Part shown: positions 34,481 to 44,098 of the stretch, piece after piece
Numbering within the stretch: the stretch's first letter is position 1
Layout of the letters: the number at the start of each line of letters is the position of its first letter
Assembly (NCBI GenBank): GCA_937914945.1
Contig: CALGJF010000009.1
Span: forward strand, 124,001 to 188,000
DNA from: an uncultured Bacteroidales bacterium
GTDB lineage: Bacteria > Bacteroidota > Bacteroidia > Bacteroidales > Bacteroidaceae
Direction: 5' to 3'
DNA length: 64,000 nt
Made by a program: the position numbers and the translations under genes
The notes under the pieces: model-generated
The model's database searches: none
Seen by the model: only the letters and a program-made list of their open reading frames with translations
Told to the model about the DNA's origin: nothing

Positions 34481-37294
34481 TTATTTCTCGGGAACCATGC
34501 TCACTTCGATGAAATTACCCTGTGCAAGCAAGCCGGCAAGGAACGCTCTGATGTCCTCTTTTGTTATACTCTTTACAACTTCAATATTATCGCTGTAATA
34601 GTCCTTGCCATTGAAATAGTATTGCATGAGCCAATTGCTCCATGCTCCATTAACCTTAACTTGCTCGTCAAAGGTTTTAAGCATGTAACTGCGTACCTTC
34701 TCTACGTGCTCTTCAACGGGGCCCTCTTTGGCAACCTTCTCCAGCTCGCCGATAACAATCTTGGTAAGCTCCTCGCGACGTTCGGGTGCCATGTTAAATT
34801 GAATAGCTATGCTGAACTCGCCTTTGGGCAGAGGATCTATTGAGCCTTGAATACCAACGCCGTATGTGCCACCCTCTTTTTCGCGCACTTCGGTGGTATA
34901 TACTATATCCATAATCTGTTGAACAAAACTCATTAGAATAGCATTGCGCAATGTGGCCTCGCAATCACCGCTGTAGAAAATAACCTCTGTACCGGTGGGA
35001 GTCTCCATTTCCCTTGCAAAATTATTTCGGTAAACACCTTTGCGTGTTGTTATCTTGTGGTCATACAGTTCCTCTTTTCTTCCATTTGCAGGCAGGCCGC
35101 CTATGTATTTCTCCACAAGCGGTTTAAGTGTCTCCAAATCGATATTGCCAACAAATACGAATGTAAAATCGCTTGCATCGCATGTGCGGTCTCTGTATAT
35201 CTCCATGATACGGTCATAATCTAAACTATCCATGTCGCTCTCAACAATGGGCTTCATGCGAGGGTGATCGTTGTAAAGTGCCTTGTTGATGCTGTCGCCA
35301 AGAGCGGTATTGGGATTTATGTTGCGGTCGCGCAATGCGCCACGCTGGCGCGATATAAAGCTCTCCAATGCCGCTGTGTCTTTGCGTGGCGATGTGTATT
35401 TCAAATACATCAGTTGGAACATCTCCTCCAAATCCTTGGGCGAGCATGCGCCTGAGATTCTATCGTGGTAAGCACTTGCACCAACCTGGGCACTTGCCGT
35501 GCTACCTGCTAGTTTCTTGCTCAACTGCATGAGGTCGAACGAGCCTGCACCACCAAGAGAGACCACAGAACCAAGCATCGAAAGGTTTACACGGTCGCTG
35601 TCGGGGTAACGGCTTGTACCACCATAGCTCATACCGCTCATGATAATTTCATCGGCCTTGTAGTCGGTGGGTTTCACAATTACCTTTATACCATTGGAGA
35701 GAGTCCAGATGGTTGAGCCCCACTTGCCCTCTTCTGTTGCCACCACACTGCCACCTGCGGGCAAAGTCTCCAACAAAGGAGCGTCGTTTGTGCTATCCAC
35801 ATAAGGTGTGAGCGGTGCAGCTTCAACGGCTGCCAGCAACATCTCTATTTGCTCTTTTGAGGGGTATATTATTGAATCTTTATCGGGGGCAAGTGATATA
35901 GCAACGCGGTTCTCTTTTGTGTAAAGTGCCGGCAACACAGCATTAACCTCGTCAAGGGTAATCCTCTGCAACATCTCCTTTGAGAGCTCATATTCAGCCT
36001 CGGGCGACATTGCGCATGTGTTATCAAGGAAATTGCGTACATAGTCATCTACATACTCATCGTTGCTTATCTTGCTACGCTCGGCATATCTCTTCTCTGT
36101 TCCCGAGAGCATTGCAGCCTTTTGGCGGTTGAGCTCACCCTCGGTAAATCCGAAACGGCGGGCGCGCTCCAACTCGCAGAATGCATAAGGGAGTGCTTCG
36201 TTTATCTTATCGGTCTTGCACATTACCGATATCGAGAATGCATCCTTTGTGCTTGCAAGAATAAATGAGCCGTTTGAAACAGAGGCACCAAGGAACGGAG
36301 GATTCTCCTTTATGGTAATCTCGGTAAAACGTGTGTTTAGCAACGACATAGCAACACCGGTTACAAAATTCTTGTATATCTCCTCTTTTGTATTAACCAG
36401 TTCACGAGGAGTGGCATCGTGCTTGAAATATAGCTGCAAAGCATAGTTCTGTTGCTCCTTGTCGGTACCTTGTGCAAAAATCATATCCTTGTTGTCCGAT
36501 ACGGGATAGTATATGCGCTCGGCAGGATTCTTCGCCTTTTTAATTCCCTTGAAGGTCTTTTTTATCTTCTTTTCAACCTCGTTTACATCGATATCACCCA
36601 CAACAATGATGCCTTGCAGGTCGGGGCGGTACCACTTTTCGTAATAGTCGCGCAGGGCCTGGTGAGGGAAACTGTCAACAACTTCCATTACACCAATGGG
36701 CATGCGATAAGCATATTTCTCACCCTGATATGCTATTGGCAACACCTTCTCGAGCATACGCGACATTGCACTGCTGCGCTGGCGCCACTCCTCATGAATA
36801 ACGCCACGCTCCTTGTCTATCTCTTCGCCGTCGAGAGTGAGGCCGTCGGCCCAATCGCGCAGAATCAATAAACAAGAATCAATGGCTCCCGCTTTCTCAA
36901 CAGGCACATTGTTTATGTTATATACAGTCTCATCTATCGAGGTGTATGCGTTAAGGTTTACACCAAACTTCACACCGATGCTTTCCAGGTAGTTGATAAG
37001 GCTTTTACCGGGGAAATTCTCTGTTCCATTGAAGCACATGTGCTCAAGGAAGTGTGCCAAGCCTCGCTGGTTCTCCTCTTCCTGGATGGAGCCCACCTTC
37101 TGTGCGATATAGAAATTCACCTTCTTTTCGGGCTCTTTGTTATGACGGATGTAGTATGTGAGCCCGTTCTTCAATTTACCCACCCTTACAGCCGGGTCGA
37201 GTGGCAAAACCTCACCACTCTTCTGCGCCATTACCGGAGCTACCATGCAGGCGACAACAAACAGTAACAGCAGTTCTTTAAGTTTACTTTTCAT
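34481..37294 (-). CDS. M16-family zinc metallopeptidase (insulinase-like)
   Basis: Exported double-barrel M16 peptidase, 937 residues. Signal peptide MKSKLKELLLLFVVACMVAPVMA. The inverted zinc motif HxxEH is HFLEH at residues 81-85, with the downstream Glu ligand in the E-rich segment around 155-165 (DKERGVIHEEWRQR). The second, non-catalytic half begins about residue 530 (TIWTLSNGIKVIVKPTDYKADEIIMSG). Length fits a single-chain M16B/C enzyme. Likely degrades peptides in the periplasm. Single gene; -7-like box at 37336-37343. Confidence 0.94.
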   Translation of the reverse strand: MKSKLKELLLLFVVACMVAPVMAQKSGEVLPLDPAVRVGKLKNGLTYYIRHNKEPEKKVNFYIAQKVGSIQEEENQRGLAHFLEHMCFNGTENFPGKSLINYLESIGVKFGVNLNAYTSIDETVYNINNVPVEKAGAIDSCLLILRDWADGLTLDGEEIDKERGVIHEEWRQRSSAMSRMLEKVLPIAYQGEKYAYRMPIGVMEVVDSFPHQALRDYYEKWYRPDLQGIIVVGDIDVNEVEKKIKKTFKGIKKAKNPAERIYYPVSDNKDMIFAQGTDKEQQNYALQLYFKHDATPRELVNTKEEIYKNFVTGVAMSLLNTRFTEITIKENPPFLGASVSNGSFILASTKDAFSISVMCKTDKINEALPYAFCELERARRFGFTEGELNRQKAAMLSGTEKRYAERSKISNDEYVDDYVRNFLDNTCAMSPEAEYELSKEMLQRITLDEVNAVLPALYTKENRVAISLAPDKDSIIYPSKEQIEMLLAAVEAAPLTPYVDSTNDAPLLETLPAGGSVVATEEGKWGSTIWTLSNGIKVIVKPTDYKADEIIMSGMSYGGTSRYPDSDRVNLSMLGSVVSLGGAGSFDLMQLSKKLAGSTASAQVGASAYHDRISGACSPKDLEEMFQLMYLKYTSPRKDTAALESFISRQRGALRDRNINPNTALGDSINKALYNDHPRMKPIVESDMDSLDYDRIMEIYRDRTCDASDFTFVFVGNIDLETLKPLVEKYIGGLPANGRKEELYDHKITTRKGVYRNNFAREMETPTGTEVIFYSGDCEATLRNAILMSFVQQIMDIVYTTEVREKEGGTYGVGIQGSIDPLPKGEFSIAIQFNMAPERREELTKIVIGELEKVAKEGPVEEHVEKVRSYMLKTFDEQVKVNGAWSNWLMQYYFNGKDYYSDNIEVVKSITKEDIRAFLAGLLAQGNFIEVSMVPEK

Positions 37295-37335
37295 ATAAAT
37301 TTTCTCTTATATTTATTATTGCAAAATAACACGCG

Positions 37336-37343
37336 CGAAGATA
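37336..37343 (-). promoter_or_regulatory. -7 box (TATCTTCG form) of the M16 gene
   Basis: TATCTTCG followed by CGCG on the minus strand, 41 nt ahead of the ATG. Confidence 0.4.
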
Positions 37344-37451
37344 CTCATTTTAATTCGGTTGTTTCCATTGCATAGCTCTATATTTATATAAATTTAAGAA
37401 TATTTTACCACATAGTAATGGTTATATGGCACAACAAGCACAATTTATCGC

Positions 37452-37459
37452 TATCTTCG
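37452..37459 (+). promoter_or_regulatory. -7 box (TATCTTCG form) of the ProX-like gene
   Basis: TATCTTCG followed by CACA, 21 nt before the ATG at 37481. Confidence 0.4.
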
Positions 37460-37480
37460 CACAAGAAACAACCGACAACA

Positions 37481-37975
37481 ATGGAAGAGCGCATACAAAA
37501 GGTATTGGATTACCTGACGACTAATGACATAGAACACTCGTGGTACACACATAAGGAGGCTCCTACAATAGAGATAGCACGCACGCAATGGCGCGCTGAC
37601 GGCTCAAAGCACTGCAAGAACCTCTTTTTCAGGAATCACAAAGGCAACCGCCATTATCTTGTGATACTCGATTGTGAACAGGACCTGGATATTCACGACT
37701 TGGAACAGCGTCTGCACCAGGGAAAACTCTCGTTTGCATCCCCGCATCGCATGGAGCGATATTTGGGGCTCTTGCCGGGCTCGGTATCCCCTTTCGGGCT
37801 TATAAACGACACCGAAAATCATGTGCATCTGTTCATCGATGAGAATCTTAAAAAAGAAAAGTCGTTGAGTTTTCATCCCAACGACAATCGTGCAACGGTG
37901 GTCATATCACAAGCGGAATTCATGCACTACCTTTCAATAGTAGGCAACAGCCACGAATTCATTACATTATATTAA
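37481..37975 (+). CDS. YbaK/ProX-type aminoacyl-tRNA deacylase
   Basis: Trans-editing enzyme that clears mischarged tRNA; the sequence fits the ProXp/PrdX type (Ala-tRNA-Pro deacylase). 164 residues from the ATG at 37481; the frame opens further upstream but that part has no coding character and contains the -7 box. Motifs: HKEAPTIEIA, KNLFFRNHKGNRHYLVIL (with the conserved Lys of the editing site) and LLPGSVSPFGLINDTENHVHLFID, the GsvsPfgl block of the family. Its stop overlaps the PAP2 gene stop on the other strand by 9 bp. Confidence 0.92.
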   Translation: MEERIQKVLDYLTTNDIEHSWYTHKEAPTIEIARTQWRADGSKHCKNLFFRNHKGNRHYLVILDCEQDLDIHDLEQRLHQGKLSFASPHRMERYLGLLPGSVSPFGLINDTENHVHLFIDENLKKEKSLSFHPNDNRATVVISQAEFMHYLSIVGNSHEFITLY

Positions 37976-38662
37976 GAAAAACGATATTACCGGGATTGCC
38001 GCAAATGTGGCATACATAACCAGCAGCAAGCGGTAAACATCGGGGACCTCGTAACCGCTTTTGGTAAAACGGTCGCTTATCCAGTCGCGACGGCTGCGAC
38101 GTTGCTTGTTAAGCATATACTTATACAGTCTGTATGTAAGGAAGGCACACAGCACGCCTATCAATGCTCCGGCAAGTATATCCCACGGATAGTTTACTGC
38201 CATGTAAAGCCCCGCATAACATCCTATGGCAGCCCATAGCAACAATGAGAATGTCAAAATTCCATGCCTTATGAGCAACGAAAAGAATGTTGCAACGGCA
38301 AATGCTATTGTTGCATGTGTGAGCAAGAAACCATTCCCTGCTCTGAACTCGTTCATGGCATCGAGCAGATGAAGGCTGTCGGCTCCATATACGGTGCGCA
38401 GATATTCGAATAGCGGTTGCAACGCATATTCAGATAGCAGGAATGTAACCGCCAACATCGATGTTACAAACCCCACTATGGTAAGGAAATCTTTTACATT
38501 ATTGTTTTTCACAAGCACATACAGGAGAGTAATCAACATGGGAATCCACACGGCAGGCATGGCAAAAACGCCAATGCAGCCATCGGTAAAAAGCGATTCG
38601 CCCCCGGTCATCGAGAGTAGCAAATGCTTGTCCATATCAATAATATCCTGTATTCTATACAT
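37967..38662 (-). CDS. PAP2-like membrane protein with degenerate active site
   Basis: 231 residues, five to six TM helices, PAP2 (type 2 phosphatidic acid phosphatase) fold. The expected motifs KxxxxxxRP, PSGH and SRxxxxxHxxxD appear altered: the second is LLTHA (113-117), and the third is LYMAVNYPWDILAG, where Asn157 replaces the catalytic His and Asp161 is kept; no RP motif is visible. It may have lost phosphatase activity. Starts 3 bp after batE, so it is the last gene of the Bat operon. Confidence 0.75.
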   Translation of the reverse strand: MYRIQDIIDMDKHLLLSMTGGESLFTDGCIGVFAMPAVWIPMLITLLYVLVKNNNVKDFLTIVGFVTSMLAVTFLLSEYALQPLFEYLRTVYGADSLHLLDAMNEFRAGNGFLLTHATIAFAVATFFSLLIRHGILTFSLLLWAAIGCYAGLYMAVNYPWDILAGALIGVLCAFLTYRLYKYMLNKQRRSRRDWISDRFTKSGYEVPDVYRLLLVMYATFAAIPVISFFLI

Positions 38663-38665
38663 CGG

Positions 38666-39442
38666 TTAAATCTTTTCAATAGCATCGGCAGGCAGCCACC
38701 CTATTGTTCCGTCTTCAAGCTCTATCTCCTTCCACCCTTTCATGGTATCGTCGGTGATGTTCACTTTGCGCCCTTCGTGAATTACAAAAAGGTCGGTTCC
38801 CGAATTGTCGGGGGTACTTTTTGCCGTAACGCTCGGCTGCATCACAATGGCCGCCGTGCGGTTTGTGAGTTTGTTGTAATGGTGCAACGCAGCCACATTT
38901 GCAAATATAGTAATTACAAGTGAAAGCAGAGCCACTATAAAGCCGCTTTTTCTCAATCCCATTTTGTTGCTGAACAAAAAGAGCAATAGCGCAGCCAAAA
39001 AGAGTATAAATGCCACAATGGCTACAATGGCCCACATGTCCATTGCAAAGAGGTTTATCACATTCTCTATCCACACGGTAAAGAATATTCTGTAAGGCTC
39101 CGAAACCTTATCTACGATTTTGCTTTGCGCAAGTGTGAGATTGAAATTTATATCCTCGTCGCCGGGTGCCAGCAACAATGCTCTTTCATAATTAAGAATA
39201 GCCTTGGCAATCTCATCGTTCTTGTAATATGCATTTCCCAAGTTGTAATACAGGTCGGCAGCCTCGCCTTGTGTCGCCATTGCCTCTTCGTATGCGGTAA
39301 TGGCTCCTGCATAATCATTGGCTATGTAAAGGCTGTCGCCCAATGCTTTTTTTGCTACAACCTCGCTTGCCGCCTCTTGCGCCACGGCCAAGCAAGGGAA
39401 GAAAAACAGTAATATATATATAACGGTTTTCATACTCTTCAT
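38666..39442 (-). CDS. batE: BatE: TPR and SH3-like membrane protein
   Basis: 258 residues. Signal peptide, then TPR repeats (about 30-105: NDYAGAITAYEEAM, ADLYYNLGNAYYKNDEIAKA), two TM helices (about 138-185), and a C-terminal SH3-like domain (about 205-258: VIHEGRKVNITDDTMKGWKEIEL, TIGWLPADAIEKI). This matches BatE of the Bacteroides aerotolerance operon. Its ATG overlaps the batD stop by 1 bp (TAATG). Confidence 0.92.
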   Translation of the reverse strand: MKSMKTVIYILLFFFPCLAVAQEAASEVVAKKALGDSLYIANDYAGAITAYEEAMATQGEAADLYYNLGNAYYKNDEIAKAILNYERALLLAPGDEDINFNLTLAQSKIVDKVSEPYRIFFTVWIENVINLFAMDMWAIVAIVAFILFLAALLLFLFSNKMGLRKSGFIVALLSLVITIFANVAALHHYNKLTNRTAAIVMQPSVTAKSTPDNSGTDLFVIHEGRKVNITDDTMKGWKEIELEDGTIGWLPADAIEKI

Positions 39443-41280
39443 TATCTCTTTATTGAATTCTCCATTTTGCTGATAACCTCTATCGCCATGTTATACACAT
39501 TGTCCATGGTGGCACCTGCATCGCCCGGGGCGTAGCGGGCAAATTCTCCCTCGTTAAGAACATTGTGCAGTTCTTGAACAAGGCTTTCGCTCACGCCTTT
39601 CTTTTCGAGCTCGGCTGCAATATTCTCTTTTGACAGTTGCGATACGGGGATGCTTAATTTATCGCTCATATAGCCCCAAAGGGTTTTTAGAATCTCGTCA
39701 TAGAACTCGTTCTGTCTGTTCTCTTTAAGCAGTTTCTTTGCTACCTTCAAACGCTTTACTGCAACCTTGTTTGCTTTTTTGGTGCGCATGGCGGCTATAT
39801 TGGCATTCTCCTGCATTTTCTTGCGGCATACGATTATATACATTGCAAACAGCAACAGAGGGATAATGTACCACAACCAATATGCAGGCGATGCAAAAAG
39901 ATATTCCCCTCGCTTATTCATTGCAACATCACCTCGTTTTATATATCGGATATCCTGACCAAGGCGTTTGAGTTCCTCCTTGCTCACATAGGCAGGAACG
40001 GTTCCGCCGGCACTCTCCCGGCCCTTCTCTACCTGCAAGGTGTATGTCTCGCTCTCCAATGTCTTGTACTGTTTTGAATTTATATCGAAGTACGAGAACT
40101 TTACCGATGGGATTGTATATTCGCCACCATAACGCGGTATTGCAAGATACTCAATGACTTTGTTGCCCGAGAATCCTTCGTAGCGCAACGAAATCTTGTT
40201 CTCTACCTTGGGGTCGTAAACCTCAAAATCCTCGGGGAATGCAGCCTCGGGAGTTTTTATCAGTTTCATATTACCGGTACCGGATATCACAATACGCAAT
40301 GTAATCGCTTCGTTTGCCTTCACTTCGGCAGCACTCAATGAAGAGGATAGCTTGAAACTGCCGACTGCTCCCGAGAAATCGGCAGGCTTGCCTGCGGGCA
40401 GTTTCTGCACATTCAGTTTAAGTTTTGGAGTACGCAATAGTTTCTTCACCTCCACCACATTTGCACCACCGAAGAACTCAAATGGGTCGTATGAGCGTGT
40501 ATGCATGGTTACGGTACCTTCGAATTCGGTCGAAGGAATCTCTATCTCTCCGCTGATTTGTGGAAAAAGAACATATTGCTGCCACAGAATGGTGCGATAA
40601 TTACGCCCATTATAATGTTCAAGGCTCCACTCTTTGTTGGCCGGTAATTCCACCTCCTGTATCTGGAAACCGTTCAATTCGGGAATTTTTCCGTTTAAGG
40701 CAGTAAGGTTTACTGTTGAATAAACTTTGAATGTGAGCAGAACAGCCTCTTGCTCGTACACCTTTGTCTTATTCAATGTCGCAGTCATGAACAATTCATC
40801 GGCCTCTATTTTTGTTGGGTCGGCATCGTAATTGCGTTGTGCATTGCCACCATGCTGCGAGCGTCTGTTACTCTGCGCTGCCGCACTTGCCTTATCGGCC
40901 GGGAGCACCTTTATGGTCAATGGGTTCGATGTGTAATCCTTGCCATTAATGTTTGCTACGGCACCGGGAATATCAAATTCTCCCTCCTTTTCGGCAATAA
41001 GGGTATAAGTGAATACCAAGGTGTGGCTTGATGAAACCTGGCCGTTTACTATTTGCGTACTTGATTGCTGCGAACGGAATGGCCCGGCAATGATAGAGAA
41101 TCCCTCTATTGACGGCAGGCGAGGCTCCTTGGCCTTGTGTGTATTTATTTTGTATTGCAATTTCAATTGCTGATTCACAGCCACCGCTTTGGGCGCCGAT
41201 GCCACGAAAGAGACCTCGTCGGCCAATGTCGCCGATATTGTCAGCAATAATAATAGTGTTGTAAGAACTGTTCTTCTCAT
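39442..41280 (-). CDS. batD: BatD: oxygen-tolerance membrane protein
   Basis: 612 residues. Signal peptide (MRRTVLTTLLLLLTISATLA), then tandem beta domains (VSFVASAPKAVAVNQQLKLQYKI; a second near 185-300; a third near 310-430), one TM helix (about 462-485, YWLWYIIPLLLFAMYIIV) and a cytoplasmic helical C-terminus with DEILKTLWGYMSDKLSIPVSQLSKENI. This is the DUF/PF13584 BatD pattern. Precise role unknown; batD belongs to the operon linked to aerotolerance. Confidence 0.93.
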   Translation of the reverse strand: MRRTVLTTLLLLLTISATLADEVSFVASAPKAVAVNQQLKLQYKINTHKAKEPRLPSIEGFSIIAGPFRSQQSSTQIVNGQVSSSHTLVFTYTLIAEKEGEFDIPGAVANINGKDYTSNPLTIKVLPADKASAAAQSNRRSQHGGNAQRNYDADPTKIEADELFMTATLNKTKVYEQEAVLLTFKVYSTVNLTALNGKIPELNGFQIQEVELPANKEWSLEHYNGRNYRTILWQQYVLFPQISGEIEIPSTEFEGTVTMHTRSYDPFEFFGGANVVEVKKLLRTPKLKLNVQKLPAGKPADFSGAVGSFKLSSSLSAAEVKANEAITLRIVISGTGNMKLIKTPEAAFPEDFEVYDPKVENKISLRYEGFSGNKVIEYLAIPRYGGEYTIPSVKFSYFDINSKQYKTLESETYTLQVEKGRESAGGTVPAYVSKEELKRLGQDIRYIKRGDVAMNKRGEYLFASPAYWLWYIIPLLLFAMYIIVCRKKMQENANIAAMRTKKANKVAVKRLKVAKKLLKENRQNEFYDEILKTLWGYMSDKLSIPVSQLSKENIAAELEKKGVSESLVQELHNVLNEGEFARYAPGDAGATMDNVYNMAIEVISKMENSIKR

Positions 41281-41331
41281 CTATATATCTAATTCTTCAA
41301 TATTTAATACTTATGTTATCGGCAGTGGCAA

Positions 41332-42051
41332 TTACCAATCTTTATCGAGTTTCTTGCCACGTATCTGCATCATCTTTTTTACTCTTTCCTGAACATCCTT
41401 TTCGTCTTGCATGGCCGACTCCAACAACTGCTCGGCATTCTCTTTCGACATCTCGTTTTCATTCTCTTCGGGCTGCTGTTGCTCTTGTTGCTGTTCTTGT
41501 TGCTCTTGCTGTTGTTCCTGTTGCTCTTGTTGTTGCTCTTGTTCTTGTTGCTCTTGCTGCTGTTCCTGTTGCTCGTTTTCCTTGTTCTCCTCTTGGTTCT
41601 GTTGCTGTTGTTGCTGGTTTTGCAACTGTTTCATGGCAACAGCAAGATTGTAGCGTGTTTCGTGGTCGGTGGAGTTTTCGCGCAGAGCCTGTTTGTAGAA
41701 TTCCACAGCATGAGCATAATCCTTTGATGCCTGGCAGATTACACCCATATTGTGATGTATTTGTGCAAGCTGCTGCTTATCTGTTGCACGTTTTTGCGCT
41801 ATGGTAAATTGGTCCATGGCATCCTGTGCCTTATTCTGACGAAGAAGAGCATTACCCAAATTGTATAATGCTTCGCAACCGTTGGGATCCAACTCCAATG
41901 CTTTGCGATACTCTACTTCGGCTTTGTCGTAAAGGCTGTCGGCATACAATTTGTTACCGCTTCTCATATACTCGCGGTAGCTCTTCTGTGCCGATGCATT
42001 TGTGCAAAGCAGGGCAACAAGCATAATCGGTAGGTATTTTATAATGTTCAT
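41332..42051 (-). CDS. batC: BatC: TPR protein with Gln/Glu-repeat tail
   Basis: 239 residues. Signal peptide (MNIIKYLPIMLVALLCTNASA), three TPR units (about 22-135: ADSLYDKAEVEYRKALELDP, CEALYNLGNALLRQNKAQDA, AHAVEFYKQALRENSTDHET), then a low-complexity Q/E stretch from about 143 to 195, and a charged C-terminus (AEQLLESAMQDEKDVQERVKKM). BatC-like TPR proteins act as scaffolds in the Bat complex. Twelve bases separate it from batB. Confidence 0.9.
   Translation of the reverse strand: MNIIKYLPIMLVALLCTNASAQKSYREYMRSGNKLYADSLYDKAEVEYRKALELDPNGCEALYNLGNALLRQNKAQDAMDQFTIAQKRATDKQQLAQIHHNMGVICQASKDYAHAVEFYKQALRENSTDHETRYNLAVAMKQLQNQQQQQQNQEENKENEQQEQQQEQQEQEQQQEQQEQQQEQQEQQQEQQQPEENENEMSKENAEQLLESAMQDEKDVQERVKKMMQIRGKKLDKDW
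41470..41622. repeat. Gln/Glu-codon repeat tract inside batC
   Basis: Degenerate repeats of CAACAG/CAAGAG-type codons (read on the minus strand) that encode runs of QQEQ units. The reverse frames give artificial Leu- and Cys-rich strings. The tract could change length by slippage. Confidence 0.7.
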
Positions 42052-42063
42052 TTCAAGGATTAA

Positions 42064-43083
42064 TTATTTGTCAAACAACTTAAATCCGCGGGTAAAGCGG
42101 CTCTTCCCGGTGAGTATGAGAGACTCTATCACAAGCAATATAAATGCCAACCATGCAATAAATTCGAACTGCTCGTTGAACTCGGTATACACCTCTGTCG
42201 TAACATCGGCCTTTGCAAGTTTGTCAATCTCTTTATCTAATAGTTTTTCGGCAGTATTGGTGTTATCAACCCTTATATAGGCACCGTTGCCCGCCTGAGC
42301 AACAGACTGCGCCATCTCCTCGTTTAGTTTTGTAACTACCACATTGCCCTCCTTGTCGCGGCGATAGTCATTACTGCCGTCGGCCGGTATTGGTGCGCCG
42401 TCAAGTGAACCTATACCCATTACATATACATTCATTCCTTTTTCGGTCGCCATCTTTGCAGCCTCTTCGGCGCCTCCCTCATGGTTCTCGCCATCGGTTA
42501 TAAGCACAATGGCTTTTCCCACCCCCTCGGTTGGGGTAAAGCTTTTCATTGCAAGGCTTATTGCACCGCCTATATCTGTGCCTTGTCGCGATATCAGTGC
42601 CGGTGATATTGTTTCCAAGAACATTTTCGCCGATATAAAATCGTTTGTTATGGGTAATTGCACAAAAGCATCGCCTGCAAAAACTATCAGCCCCACTTTG
42701 TCGTTCTCAAACTTGTCTATAAGGCGCGATATTATCTTTTTTGCCTTTTCCAAGCGGTTGGGAGCAATATCCTGGGCCATCATTGAGTTCGATATATCAA
42801 GAGCTATGACAACTTCAATGCCCTGTCGCGTAACGGTTTCTTTTTTTGAGCCGAATTGTGGGCGTGCCAATGTTATTACAATTAGAACCAACGCAACCAA
42901 AGAGAGCCAGAATTTAAGCCCGGGACGATAGGCCGACACATCGGGCATAAGGCTTTTCAGCAGGTTTACATCGCCATACAATCTCAAATTACGGTTTCTT
43001 CTGTAATTCGAGTATATATATACCGCCAACAGTATGGGAATTACTATGAGCAGATAAAAATATTCGGGATTTGCAAATTTCAT
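42064..43083 (-). CDS. batB: BatB: von Willebrand factor type A membrane protein
   Basis: 339 residues. N-terminal TM helices (about 9-25 and 58-76), a VWA domain (about 88-295) with an intact metal-ion site DISNS (in VIALDISNSMMAQD) and a TDGENHEGG loop, and a C-terminal TM helix near 312-330 (FIAWLAFILLVIESLIL). Inner-membrane protein of the Bat complex, partner of BatA. Fifteen bases from batA. Confidence 0.93.
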   Translation of the reverse strand: MKFANPEYFYLLIVIPILLAVYIYSNYRRNRNLRLYGDVNLLKSLMPDVSAYRPGLKFWLSLVALVLIVITLARPQFGSKKETVTRQGIEVVIALDISNSMMAQDIAPNRLEKAKKIISRLIDKFENDKVGLIVFAGDAFVQLPITNDFISAKMFLETISPALISRQGTDIGGAISLAMKSFTPTEGVGKAIVLITDGENHEGGAEEAAKMATEKGMNVYVMGIGSLDGAPIPADGSNDYRRDKEGNVVVTKLNEEMAQSVAQAGNGAYIRVDNTNTAEKLLDKEIDKLAKADVTTEVYTEFNEQFEFIAWLAFILLVIESLILTGKSRFTRGFKLFDK

Positions 43084-43098
43084 ATTTCAAATACTGTT

Positions 43099-44085
43099 TC
43101 AGGGTATTTTCTTTAATATTGTATTACGCAACAGAATTTCGAGCAACAATGCCGCGAATGCTATAATAGCAAAAATCTGGAACTCTTCTTCGCGCGTACT
43201 GAATTCCTTGACATTCAGCTTGGTGCGTTCCAGCTTGTCTATCTTCTCATAAACCTCTTTCAGCTTGGAGTTGCTTGTTGCGCGATAATAGTTGCCATCG
43301 GTTATTGTAGCAATTTTGTTAAGCGTTGTTTCGTCTATCTCAACAGGCACATTCACCACCCTGCCACCATAAGGATAGGGAGCTGTGCCATTGGTACCTA
43401 CGCCTATTGTATATATCCTTATTCCAAATTTCTTCGCAATATCGGCTGCAGCCTCGGGCGATATTTCGCCTCGGTTATTTGAGCCGTCGGTAAGCAGTAT
43501 GACCACTTTTGATTTTGCTTTGCTCTCTTTGAGACGACTCACGGCATTGGCAATACCCATGCCTATGGCAGTACCGTCTTCTATGATTCCTTGTGCCGCG
43601 ATATCGCACTTTACCGAGTTAAGCATATTGAGTATCACCGCGTGGTCCACGGTAAGCGGACATTGGGTAAAGCTCTCTCCTGCAAATATGGTGAGTCCTA
43701 TATTGTCGTTCGGGCGGCTGTTGATAAAGTCGGCAGCCACCTGCTTTGCGGCCTCCAAACGATTTGGGGTAAGGTCCATGGCCAACATACTTGTGGATAC
43801 GTCCATAGCCAGCATTATATCTATACCCTCAATCTCGGAATTCTCCCACCTGTTGGTGCTTTGCGGGCGGGCAAGTACTAGTATCACCATTGCGATGGAG
43901 ATGACACGCAACACAAACGGCAGATCGATTATATAATTCTTGTAGCTCTTTACATCCTTCATAAAAGGGGCTGCCGTGGAGACCTTCATAGCGGGTTCCA
44001 GCTTGCGCCCTCTGAAAATATACCACAACACATACAATGCAAGCGGTATGAAAAGAAGTAAATATCCTATTTTAGAGAAAAACAT
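43099..44085 (-). CDS. batA: BatA: von Willebrand factor type A membrane protein
   Basis: 328 residues from the ATG at 44085; the frame extends two codons to a TTG, which is less likely. Same layout as BatB: N-terminal TM helices, VWA domain with MIDAS DVSTS (AMDVSTSMLAMD) and TDGSNNRGE, then a C-terminal hydrophobic helix (FQIFAIIAFAALLLEILL). BatA and BatB are close paralogues, presumably from an old duplication. Thirteen bases from the BatD-like gene upstream. Confidence 0.93.
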   Translation of the reverse strand: MFFSKIGYLLLFIPLALYVLWYIFRGRKLEPAMKVSTAAPFMKDVKSYKNYIIDLPFVLRVISIAMVILVLARPQSTNRWENSEIEGIDIMLAMDVSTSMLAMDLTPNRLEAAKQVAADFINSRPNDNIGLTIFAGESFTQCPLTVDHAVILNMLNSVKCDIAAQGIIEDGTAIGMGIANAVSRLKESKAKSKVVILLTDGSNNRGEISPEAAADIAKKFGIRIYTIGVGTNGTAPYPYGGRVVNVPVEIDETTLNKIATITDGNYYRATSNSKLKEVYEKIDKLERTKLNVKEFSTREEEFQIFAIIAFAALLLEILLRNTILKKIP

Positions 44086-44098
44086 ATTCAAAAACAGA

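Noticed and set aside
41407..41727. Leu-rich and Cys-rich plus-strand frames
   Set aside because: They are reverse readings of the Gln/Glu repeat of batC.
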